From the NCBI RefSeq assembly GCF_937906425.1, contig NZ_CALCYR010000140.1:1-5468 (forward strand): a stretch of DNA of 5,468 nt, written 5' to 3'. Position numbers and translations under genes: made by a program. Positions within the stretch are counted from its first letter, which is position 1; each line of letters opens with the position of its first letter. Below, one piece after another: positions 1 to 4,891 of the stretch. Origin of the DNA: an uncultured Methanobrevibacter sp. (GTDB lineage: Archaea; Methanobacteriota; Methanobacteria; Methanobacteriales; Methanobacteriaceae). The notes under the pieces were generated by a model. That model was not told where the DNA came from, did not search any database, and saw nothing but the letters and a program-made list of their open reading frames with translations.

Positions 1-70
1 TTTTATTTTTTTTAATTTTATTTTTTTTAATTTTATTTTTTTTAATTTTATTTTTTTTAATTTTATTTTT
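1..70. repeat. 15-bp AT-only tandem repeat, 4.7 copies
   Basis: The unit TTTTATTTTTTTTAA is repeated without a mismatch at 1-15, 16-30, 31-45 and 46-60. A 10-bp partial copy follows at 61-70, then the pattern breaks at GG. The array starts at the window edge, so its true length is unknown. Copies are identical, which suggests recent expansion by slippage or active homogenisation. The + strand is nearly all T, so for a + strand gene to the left it would also act as a strong T-rich archaeal terminator; that role is inferred. The rest of 71-250 holds no gene I can support. Confidence 0.9.
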
Positions 71-131
71 GGTAATGTTTTTTTTATCTGATTTTTATTT
101 TATTTTTATTTTTATTTAATTTTGTTTTTCT

Positions 132-191
132 TTTTTAGCTATTTTTATGCTTTTATTATTTTTTTATTCTCTAATTTTTAGCTATTTTTAT
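132..191. repeat. 17-bp direct repeat, T-rich
   Basis: TTTTTAGCTATTTTTAT occurs at 132-148 and again at 175-191 with no mismatch, 43 bp apart start to start. The TAGCTA core is palindromic but the T-rich flanks are not, so no hairpin is expected. It lies beyond the 3' end of the TFS gene, on the strand whose T-runs would end transcription coming from the left. A related motif lacking the AG (TTTTTCTATTTTTA) occurs three times after porF. Confidence 0.75.
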
Positions 192-250
192 ACTATAATT
201 AGTTTTATTGTTCTAAGGTTTAGCAGCAAATGTTTTAAAGAGAAGTTTAT

Positions 251-568
251 CTAATTAGATCTTCTCCAGGTATTTCCGCAGTTTGCACATCTTATAAAGT
301 ATGTAGGGGCCTCATCTGCAGATCTTGTTTGAACTGTCCACCAGTATCCCTTTGTTCCTCCACATTTGTAACATGTAATCTTCTTGGTAGGTAATGCCAC
401 GTTGTTGTTGTCGGTAAAAATGACAGTCATTTTATTTTTTATCTCTTCTTCGAAGTTATACTCTTCTTCACATTCATCATCTGATATGTATTCACTAAAT
501 CCGCATTCGCATTCAAGCATATTTTTTTTAGGAAATAGCATTTTACCACATTCTGGACAAAATCTCAT
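251..568 (-). CDS. tfs: Transcription factor S (TFS), archaeal TFIIS-like RNA cleavage factor
   Basis: This 105-residue protein matches the usual TFS length. The N-terminal zinc ribbon (about residues 4-22) uses C4, C7, C20 and C22, with a CxC second pair as in RPB9/TFS-type ribbons of methanogens. An acidic linker (about 30-45) leads to the C-terminal TFIIS zinc ribbon (66-103) with C66, C69, C94 and C97. The QTRSADE signature ends in D85-E86, the acidic pair inserted into the RNA polymerase active site to stimulate cleavage of backtracked transcripts. In the family this rescues arrested polymerase and supports fidelity. The ATG at 566-568 is preceded on its strand by GGAG (577-580) eight bases upstream, supporting the start. 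It is monocistronic as far as visible and points away from the por genes. Archaeal databases sometimes label it RNA polymerase subunit M (rpoM); the intact DE pair argues for cleavage-factor function. Confidence 0.95.
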   Translation of the reverse strand: MRFCPECGKMLFPKKNMLECECGFSEYISDDECEEEYNFEEEIKNKMTVIFTDNNNVALPTKKITCYKCGGTKGYWWTVQTRSADEAPTYFIRCANCGNTWRRSN

Positions 569-631
569 TATATTAACTCCAAATTCAATATTTCATATAG
601 TAAACTATGTTAATTTTCTAATCAGAATTTT

Positions 632-779
632 AAATTCAAGTATTTGTCTACTTTTTTTAGATTTGATTTATTTTATTTTTAAATTCAAGTATTTGTCTAC
701 TTCTTTTTAGATTTGATTTATTTTATTTTTAAATTCAAGTATTTGTCTACTTTTTTTAGATTTAATTTATTTTATTTAA
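632..779. repeat. Three-copy 49-50 bp tandem repeat
   Basis: Copies run 632-680, 681-730 and 731-779. Each begins AAATTCAAGTATTTGTCTAC (20 bp identical in all three), followed by a T-run, AG, then ATTTGATTTATTTTATTTTT or a close variant. Copy 2 has an internal C and one extra base in the T-run; copy 3 has A for G in the GATTTA part and decays at its end. There are no unique spacers, so this is a plain tandem repeat and not a CRISPR array. It sits about 65-210 bp upstream of the TFS start. On the TFS strand each copy boundary reads CTTGAATTTAAAAA, which is TATA-like, so an influence on TFS transcription is possible but unproven. Confidence 0.9.
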
Positions 780-895
780 ATTTTAATTTTAGATTTTTTT
801 AAAATTTGTTTATAGAATAAAATTAATTATAATCCTATTTAAAATTTTTTGCTTATTTTACAAAACTGCTTAATTTTTTATTCATCCAATGTAAA

Positions 896-936
896 TTTAT
901 GAAAAATGTACATAATTATACATGATAATTCATAAA
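896..936. repeat. Nested inverted repeat (possible hairpin or operator)
   Basis: The outer arms TTTATGAA (896-903) and TTCATAAA (929-936) are perfect 8-bp complements. Inside them ATGTA (906-910) pairs with TACAT (919-923), leaving an 8-base loop and an asymmetric internal bulge of 2 and 5 bases. It lies about 255 bp upstream of porC, in otherwise featureless T-rich DNA. It could be a DNA-binding site or an RNA hairpin. In DNA this AT-rich, short complementary arms arise by chance fairly often, so the functional claim is weak. Confidence 0.4.
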
Positions 937-1130
937 GTTTTTTGATTTTTTTAGATAATTTTTCTAAACTTTTTATTTTTATTAAATTGTTTAAATATCT
1001 TATTTTTACTTATATCATTGTTTAATCTTTTTAAATTTTTTTATTTTTTTAATAATCATTTTCTTAATTTTTTTAAAAAATGTTTTTTTATTTTTTAAAT
1101 AATTTGTAATTATTTATCATTATAAATCAA

Positions 1131-1142
1131 CATATTTAAATA
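1131..1142 (+). promoter_or_regulatory. Candidate TATA box for porC
   Basis: CATATTTAAATA lies 49-60 bases before the porC ATG. Archaeal transcription usually starts about 25 bases after the TATA box, which would give a start near 1160-1165 and a leader of about 25-30 bases that includes the ribosome binding site. The core CATATTTAAA recurs in front of porD. A later AT stretch (AATATATACATA, 1157-1168) is too close to the start codon to leave the ribosome binding site in the transcript. In DNA this AT-rich, TATA-like strings are common, so the assignment rests on spacing and recurrence. Confidence 0.4.
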
Positions 1143-1177
1143 GTTTGTATGTAAAAAATATATACATATGATAGAAT

Positions 1178-1182
1178 GGAGG
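1178..1182 (+). promoter_or_regulatory. Ribosome binding site that sets the porC start
   Basis: GGAGG is eight bases before the ATG at 1191. The in-frame ATG at 1176 overlaps this site and would have no ribosome binding site of its own, so the protein begins at 1191 ([13 protein letters not shown]). Confidence 0.85.
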
Positions 1183-1190
1183 AAATATCT

Positions 1191-1712
1191 ATGATTGAAA
1201 TTCGCTTTCACGGACGTGGAGGACAAGGTGCTGTAACTGCAGCTGAAATTTTAGCAAAAGCAGCATTTAAAGATGGTAAATACTCTCAAGCGTTCCCATT
1301 CTTTGGTGTAGAAAGAAGAGGAGCTCCTGTTATGGCATTTACCAGAATTGACACTGAACCAATCAATTTAAGATATCAAGTATATAATCCAGATTATGTA
1401 GTTGTTCTTGATGATGGTCTTTTAAATGTTGTGAATGTTTATTCTGGAATTAAGGAAAACAGTGAAGTTATTATTAATACCCATCAGGAAATTAAGAATG
1501 ATGATGTGCCGGTTTATGATATTGATGCAACCGGAATTGCTTTGGAATATTTAGGTGTAAATATTGTAAATACCATTATTTTAGGATATTTTGCTAAAAA
1601 GACTGGTCAAGTAAGTATCGAATCTCTTCTTGAAGTGATTAAAGAAACTTTCCCTGGTAAGTTAGGTGAAAAGAACGCCGTAGCGGCTAAAAAAGCTTAT
1701 GATATGGCTTAA
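1191..1712 (+). CDS. porC: Pyruvate:ferredoxin oxidoreductase, gamma subunit (PorC)
   Basis: This 173-residue protein is the gamma subunit of the four-subunit pyruvate synthase, which reversibly joins acetyl-CoA and CO2 to make pyruvate with reduced ferredoxin in the cytoplasm. The whole protein corresponds to the 2-oxoacid:acceptor oxidoreductase gamma domain. It opens with the characteristic glycine-rich GRGGQG loop (residues 8-13), followed by [11 protein letters not shown] (37-47) and a C-terminal alanine/lysine-rich helix (about 160-173). It has no Fe-S ligands, as expected. The start at 1191 is chosen from the ribosome binding site and from the typical [13 protein letters not shown] beginning. 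It is the first gene of the por set but is separated from porD by 319 bases, which is unusual beside the tight spacing of porA-porF. A gamma subunit of a related enzyme (2-oxoisovalerate or 2-oxoglutarate) would look similar; the neighbouring porDABEF genes decide for pyruvate. Confidence 0.95.
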
Positions 1713-1743
1713 TTTTTTTTATTTAAAATTTTTCATTAAAAAT
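1713..1743 (+). terminator. Possible T-run terminator after porC
   Basis: Eight T residues (1713-1720) follow directly after the TAA stop. A short AT hairpin comes next: ATTTTT 1728-1733, loop CATT, AAAAAT 1738-1743. Archaeal RNA polymerase terminates on T-rich non-template tracts, so partial or full termination after porC is plausible. All intergenic DNA here is T-rich, which lowers specificity. Confidence 0.35.
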
Positions 1744-1818
1744 CTAATAAATTGCATATTATTTACGATTAAGTTTTATCCAAGACTATTATTTTAAATA
1801 GATTAATGGATTAATAGT

Positions 1819-1871
1819 TCGGTTCTTAAATCTTCAAACTTTTTAATTATTAATTAATCGGTTCTTGAATC
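1819..1871. repeat. 14-bp direct repeat with a dyad core, possible operator pair
   Basis: TCGGTTCTTAAATC (1819-1832) and TCGGTTCTTGAATC (1858-1871) match at 13 of 14 positions and are 39 bp apart start to start. The second copy extends to CGGTTCTTGAATCG (1859-1872), an imperfect palindrome around TT (TTC/GAA with flanking CG/CG). It is also flanked by TTAAT (1854-1858) and ATTAA (1874-1878). These are the most G/C-containing bases in the gap, 160-215 bp upstream of porD. Two similar sites in the same orientation fit a regulator binding pair, but no regulator is identified. Confidence 0.5.
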
Positions 1872-1988
1872 GGATTAAATAATTTTAATAAACTCATGCT
1901 TATCAAAAAGATTATTACATTTTTTTATGCAATTTCAATGATTATTAAGATTTATTAGTTTTTTATGAATTGTTTTATTTGCAAAAGC

Positions 1989-1998
1989 CATATTTAAA
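1989..1998 (+). promoter_or_regulatory. Candidate TATA box for porD-porA-porB-porE-porF
   Basis: CATATTTAAA, identical to the core in front of porC, lies 34-43 bases before the porD ATG. A transcript starting about 25 bases downstream (near 2015-2020) would just include the AAGGTGAT ribosome binding site. The match in sequence and the reasonable spacing favour a separate promoter for the porDABEF genes. Confidence 0.4.
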
Positions 1999-2020
1999 AA
2001 ATTAATTCAAATTTTTAAAA

Positions 2021-2028
2021 AAGGTGAT
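2021..2028 (+). promoter_or_regulatory. porD ribosome binding site
   Basis: AAGGTGAT matches the GGTGAT part of the sequence complementary to the 16S rRNA 3' end, three bases before the ATG at 2032. The short gap is normal for this downstream-shifted register. Confidence 0.75.
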
Positions 2029-2031
2029 TAA

Positions 2032-2274
2032 ATGGTTTCTATTGGATGTGCAATTAGTGAACCTGGAAGTACTCGTAAGAATAAAACAGGGAGTTGGAGA
2101 ACTTTTAAACCAATCCTTGATAAAAATGCTTGTGTAGATTGTGATAATTGTATCTTGTTCTGTCCAGAAGGTTGTGTAAATAAGGATCACGATATAGATT
2201 ATGATTATTGTAAAGGATGCGGTATTTGTAAAGTAGAATGCCCAGTTCAAGCTATTAAAATGGAAATAGAATAG
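2032..2274 (+). CDS. porD: Pyruvate:ferredoxin oxidoreductase, delta subunit (PorD), 2x[4Fe-4S]
   Basis: This 80-residue ferredoxin-like subunit relays electrons between the catalytic core and external ferredoxin. Two complete CxxCxxCxxxCP motifs are visible: C34, C37, C40, C44 and C60, C63, C66, C70, each followed by proline. The extra cysteine in the CPEGC sequence (C48) is a common feature of delta subunits. The N-terminal part (1-30), with GSWRTFKP, is the usual delta-subunit extension that packs on the other subunits. The length fits the family. It lies 319 bases after porC and 76 bases before porA. The Fe-S motifs alone would fit any small ferredoxin; the N-terminal extension and the neighbours make it PorD. 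Confidence 0.95.
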   Translation: MVSIGCAISEPGSTRKNKTGSWRTFKPILDKNACVDCDNCILFCPEGCVNKDHDIDYDYCKGCGICKVECPVQAIKMEIE

Positions 2275-2338
2275 AATGGATGTTAATAAGATTATTCAGT
2301 GATTTATTGACATTGCAAAAAAATTATAAAGATTAAGT

Positions 2339-2342
2339 GGAG
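2339..2342 (+). promoter_or_regulatory. porA ribosome binding site in a 76-bp porD-porA spacer
   Basis: GGAG lies eight bases before the porA ATG at 2351. The spacer (2275-2350) contains a TATA-like TTATAAA (2324-2330), but that is too near the ATG to yield a transcript carrying this ribosome binding site. Read-through from porD is therefore the simpler reading. Confidence 0.7.
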
Positions 2343-2350
2343 AAAATTTT

Positions 2351-3499
2351 ATGGCAAAAGAAATTATGACAACAAATAGAGCAGTTGCAGAAGCTGTAAA
2401 GTTAGCTAAACCACAAGTTGTTCCTGTTTACCCTATTACTCCTCAAACTACTATATCCGAATATCTTGCACAATTTGTTGCAGATGGTGATTTGGATGCA
2501 GAGTATATTAGAGTAGAATCTGAACACAGTGCAATTAGTGCAACTTTAGGAGCTTCCGAAGCAGGAGTAAGAGTATTTACTGCTACTTCATCCCAAGGGT
2601 TAATGTATATGCATGAAATATTATATGCAGCTGCCGGTATGAGGGCGCCAATTGTTATGGCAGATGCAAATAGGGCGATTTCTGCTCCATTAAACATTTG
2701 GAATGATCAACAAGATTCCATCGCACAAAGAGATGCTGGATGGATTCAACTTTATGTGGAAAATGCGCAAGAGGCATATGACACTGTTCTTCAAGCTTAT
2801 AGAATTGCTGAAAATGAAGAGGTAATGTTACCTGTAATGGTATGTCTGGACGGATTTATCTTAACTCACACCGTTGAACCTGTGGATTTACTTGAAGAGG
2901 CTGCAGTGGACGAGTTCTTACCTCCATATATACCTAAATTTGCATACTTGGATCCTGAAAGGCCAATGTCTTTAGGAAACTTTGCAGATCCTGAATACTA
3001 TACTGAAGCCAGACATGACATGCAAGTTGCTATGGACAAGTCCATGGAGGTCATTAAGGAAGTAGGTGCCGAATTCGGTGAAAAATTCGGTAGGGATTAC
3101 TCTTTGACCGAACCTTACAAATGTGATGATGCTGAAATCATACTGGTTGCAATGGGTTCAATATGCAGTACAGCAAGACATGTTGTGGATGAACTTAGGG
3201 CAAAAGGAGAAAAGATAGGTCTTCTTAAAATAAGGTCATACAGGCCTTTCCCATTTGAGGAAATTGATGAAATCGTTAAGAATGCAGACAAATTGGCTAT
3301 ACTTGATAAAAACTTCTCATTTGGTATTGGAGGAGCACTTTTCGCAGATATTAAGGCAAAATGTCATAAGGAAACCTATGGTTTCATTTTAGGATTAGGT
3401 GGAAGAGACGTTATTCCTGAATATATTGAAGAAGCTGTTGAATTAACTAAAAACCCAGTTAAAGAAGTTACTTGGTTAGGCTTAAAGGAGGATGAATAG
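2351..3499 (+). CDS. porA: Pyruvate:ferredoxin oxidoreductase, alpha subunit (PorA)
   Basis: This 382-residue alpha subunit is the normal length for the four-subunit enzyme. The N-terminal pyrimidine-binding domain (about 1-230) has YPITPQT (27-33) and VESEHSA (55-61), whose E58 corresponds to the glutamate that activates thiamine diphosphate. It also has ATSSQGL (78-84) and ANRAIS (106-111), whose R108 probably contacts the substrate carboxylate as in the Desulfovibrio PFOR structure (alignment from memory). The second domain (about 255-382) has the alpha/beta strand ILVAMGS (264-270) and KIRSYRPFP (293-301), typical of the CoA/transketolase-C-like domain. With PorB it forms the thiamine diphosphate site that binds and decarboxylates or carboxylates the 2-oxoacid. 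The stop codon is one base before the porB start, and the porB ribosome binding site lies within its last codons, so translation of the two is probably coupled. Confidence 0.96.
   Translation: MAKEIMTTNRAVAEAVKLAKPQVVPVYPITPQTTISEYLAQFVADGDLDAEYIRVESEHSAISATLGASEAGVRVFTATSSQGLMYMHEILYAAAGMRAPIVMADANRAISAPLNIWNDQQDSIAQRDAGWIQLYVENAQEAYDTVLQAYRIAENEEVMLPVMVCLDGFILTHTVEPVDLLEEAAVDEFLPPYIPKFAYLDPERPMSLGNFADPEYYTEARHDMQVAMDKSMEVIKEVGAEFGEKFGRDYSLTEPYKCDDAEIILVAMGSICSTARHVVDELRAKGEKIGLLKIRSYRPFPFEEIDEIVKNADKLAILDKNFSFGIGGALFADIKAKCHKETYGFILGLGGRDVIPEYIEEAVELTKNPVKEVTWLGLKEDE
3487..3491 (+). promoter_or_regulatory. Ribosome binding site inside porA that sets the porB start
   Basis: GGAGG falls within the last codons of porA. 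It abuts the in-frame ATG at 3492 with no spacing and lies nine bases before the ATG at 3501. Only the latter is usable, so porB starts at 3501 and does not overlap porA. Confidence 0.85.
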
Positions 3500-3500
3500 G

Positions 3501-4367
3501 ATGAAAATTCCTGAAGAAGAATTATTGGCACCGGGACACAGAGGTTGTGCTGGTTGTGGAGCTTCAATTGGTGTAAGACTTGCCCTTAAAGCTTTAGGCA
3601 GAAACACTGTAGCTGTTTGTGCAACCGGTTGTTTGGATGTAATGACATCTCCTTACCCTGAAACCGCTTGGGAAATCCCATGGATTCACGTTGCTTTTGA
3701 AAATGCAGGAGCTGTTGCTTCAGGTGTTGAAAGGGCATTGAAGGCACAAGGAAAGGAAGATGTCAATATCGTTGCCTTTGGTGGTGACGGTGGTACTGCA
3801 GATATCGGTATCCAATCCTTATCCGGAGCTATGGAAAGAGGTCACAACATGACCTATATTTGTTACGATAATGAAGCTTATATGAATACAGGTATTCAAA
3901 GAAGTGGTGCTACCCCTTATGGTGCATCAACAACTACTTCCCCTGCAGGAAAGGAAAGTTTTGGTGAGGACAAACCTAAGAAAAACATGGCTTTCATTAT
4001 GGCAGCTCATGGAATTCCTTATGTTGCAACTGCATCCATCGCTTATCCTGAGGACTTTATGAAAAAGGTTAAAAAGGCAGCAGAAACCAAAGGTCCTGCT
4101 TACATTCACTTGCAACAACCATGTACTACCGGTTGGGGATTCAAACCTGAACAAACCATTCAACTTGGAAGACTTGCAGTTGAAACCGGTTCATGGGGAT
4201 TATTTGAAATCGAAAACGGTGAATTCAGAGTAACCTACAGACCTCAAGAAAGAAAACCTGTTATTGAATACTTATCTGCTCAAAAAAGATTCAGACATCT
4301 TAAAGAAGAACAAATTGAAGAAATACAAGAATTCGTTGATAATCAATGTGAAGAATTAGGTATCTAA
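3501..4367 (+). CDS. porB: Pyruvate:ferredoxin oxidoreductase, beta subunit (PorB)
   Basis: This 288-residue beta subunit binds the diphosphate half of thiamine diphosphate and the proximal [4Fe-4S] cluster. The cluster ligands are recognisable as C16 and C19 (GHRGCAGCG), C44 (ATGC) and C208 (QPC). The spacing of 25 residues between the second and third matches that of the single-chain Desulfovibrio enzyme. The thiamine diphosphate/Mg motif runs from GDGG (95-98, with D96) to DNEAYMNTG (123-131, with N124). The remainder (about 210-288) is the beta-specific C-terminal part. The start at 3501 is set by the ribosome binding site and gives the familiar short leader before GHRGC. The gene sits one base after porA and 12 bases before porE. 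All catalytic residues I can check are present, so the enzyme appears functional. Confidence 0.96.
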   Translation: MKIPEEELLAPGHRGCAGCGASIGVRLALKALGRNTVAVCATGCLDVMTSPYPETAWEIPWIHVAFENAGAVASGVERALKAQGKEDVNIVAFGGDGGTADIGIQSLSGAMERGHNMTYICYDNEAYMNTGIQRSGATPYGASTTTSPAGKESFGEDKPKKNMAFIMAAHGIPYVATASIAYPEDFMKKVKKAAETKGPAYIHLQQPCTTGWGFKPEQTIQLGRLAVETGSWGLFEIENGEFRVTYRPQERKPVIEYLSAQKRFRHLKEEQIEEIQEFVDNQCEELGI

Positions 4368-4372
4368 GGAGG
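4366..4372 (+). promoter_or_regulatory. Ribosome binding site supporting a TTG start for porE
   Basis: AAGGAGG overlaps the porB stop codon and lies seven bases before the TTG at 4380. No ATG exists in frame near here before the first cysteine motif: the next in-frame Met codon corresponds to residue 61, after two cysteine motifs. TTG is therefore the start. Confidence 0.85.
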
Positions 4373-4379
4373 GTCTCTT

Positions 4380-4880
4380 TTGGAGAAATTATTAGTACAA
4401 AGTGAATTATGTGACGGATGCTTGGATTGTGAAAAAGCATGTGAAGGAGTTCATGGAGTTCCTAGGATCACTATTCATGATTTGGATGGCTCTTATTTCC
4501 CTATTCGTTGTCAACAATGTGAAGACGCTCCCTGTGAGATAATTTGCCCAACCGGTGCAATGAGCAACTTGGGAGTGGATGTCACAAAATGTATTGCTTG
4601 TGGTTTTTGTGCAATGGCTTGTCCTTTCGGTGCAATCAGCATTAAATACAATAATGCTCACAAATGTAATCATTGTGCTGATAGGGAAGAAGGTCCTGCA
4701 TGTGTTAGGGCTTGTTCTAAAAGAGCAATTTCTGTTCAAGACATTGAAACAGTTATTAAAAGAAAACAAAGAGAGCACATTGAAAAGATGCAAGGTTTAG
4801 ACAAACCTGCTAAGAAAAAAGGTCTTCTCAGTGTTATAACCACTGATACCAGAGCTAGAAAACCATTGGATGGAGACTAA
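4380..4880 (+). CDS. porE: PorE, four-cluster ferredoxin-like partner of pyruvate synthase
   Basis: This 166-residue iron-sulfur protein is of the HycB/DmsB-like polyferredoxin type. Sixteen cysteines fall in four groups: C11/14/17/21, C44/47/52/56, C71/74/77/81 and C96/99/108/112, enough for four [4Fe-4S] clusters. There is no signal peptide or membrane segment, so it is cytoplasmic. A basic helical tail follows the cluster domain (about 121-142, rich in K, R, E), then a Lys/Arg-rich extension (143-166) that PorF lacks. In Methanococcus maripaludis, genetic work on porE and porF linked them to electron supply for anabolic pyruvate synthesis; the exact donor for this organism is not visible. 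It begins with TTG and a strong ribosome binding site, 12 bases after porB and 11 before porF. The cysteine pattern alone would also fit other oxidoreductase electron-transfer subunits; position in the por cluster decides the name. Confidence 0.9.
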   Translation: MEKLLVQSELCDGCLDCEKACEGVHGVPRITIHDLDGSYFPIRCQQCEDAPCEIICPTGAMSNLGVDVTKCIACGFCAMACPFGAISIKYNNAHKCNHCADREEGPACVRACSKRAISVQDIETVIKRKQREHIEKMQGLDKPAKKKGLLSVITTDTRARKPLDGD

Positions 4881-4886
4881 GAGGTG
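4881..4886 (+). promoter_or_regulatory. porF ribosome binding site
   Basis: GAGGTG starts right after the porE stop codon and lies five bases before the porF ATG at 4892, a good match to the 16S rRNA 3' end. Confidence 0.8.
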
Positions 4887-4891
4887 TTATT

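Larger units (their letters stand above)
569..1190. other. Divergent intergenic region between TFS and porC
   Basis: These 622 bases contain no credible gene on either strand. The sequence is extremely AT-rich, with T strongly favoured over A on the + strand. Identifiable elements are the TFS ribosome binding site (577-580), a small palindrome GAATTTTAAATTC (625-637) that could serve as a TATA element for TFS, the 49-50 bp tandem repeats (632-779), a nested inverted repeat (896-936), and the porC promoter and ribosome binding site. The stretches 780-895 and 937-1120 show only homopolymeric T/A runs with no feature I can support. Confidence 0.7.
1713..2031. other. 319-bp intergenic gap between porC and porD
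   Basis: No gene is supported here. The longest ATG frame inspected (1896-1958, 20 codons) has no ribosome binding site. Contents in order: the T8 run and small hairpin, a mixed-sequence stretch 1741-1880 with more G and C than the other spacers, including the repeated TCGGTTCTT motif, an AT-rich stretch, then a TATA-like box and the porD ribosome binding site. The arrangement suggests that porD and the genes after it can be transcribed from their own promoter. Confidence 0.6.

Noticed and set aside
594..604. TATA-like ACTATATG on the TFS strand
   Set aside because: A start 25 bases downstream would fall after the GGAG site at 577-580, losing it from the transcript; the GAATTTTAAATTC element at 625-637 is better placed.
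384..710. 108-codon + strand reading frame
   Set aside because: It lies antisense to TFS and runs into the tandem repeats; low-complexity Ser/Leu/Phe protein, no ribosome binding site and no family resemblance.
632..779. Possible CRISPR array
   Set aside because: Copies are contiguous and the whole 49-50 bp unit is repeated; there are no unique spacers and no cas genes.
1896..1958. 20-codon ATG frame in the porC-porD gap
   Set aside because: No ribosome binding site, AT-biased Ile/Lys/Phe composition expected from random AT-rich DNA.
2002..2250. 82-codon - strand frame opposite porD
   Set aside because: Thr/Ile-rich shadow of a clear ferredoxin gene.
2324..2330. TATA-like TTATAAA before porA
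   Set aside because: About 21-27 bases from the ATG, so transcription would start at or after the GGAG ribosome binding site; unlikely to be a functional promoter for porA.
2443..4163. Short - strand frames opposite porA and porB (2443-2697, 3376-3567, 3927-4163)
   Set aside because: Antisense to strongly conserved genes, with no domain resemblance.
4407..4793. 128-codon - strand reading frame antisense to porE
   Set aside because: Cys/Thr/Phe-rich shadow of the Fe-S protein coding strand; no ribosome binding site and no recognisable domain.
4579..4800. 73-codon + strand frame inside porE
   Set aside because: Out-of-frame overlap with a fully conserved cysteine-motif gene; hydrophobic run arises from the frame shift of Cys/Ala codons.
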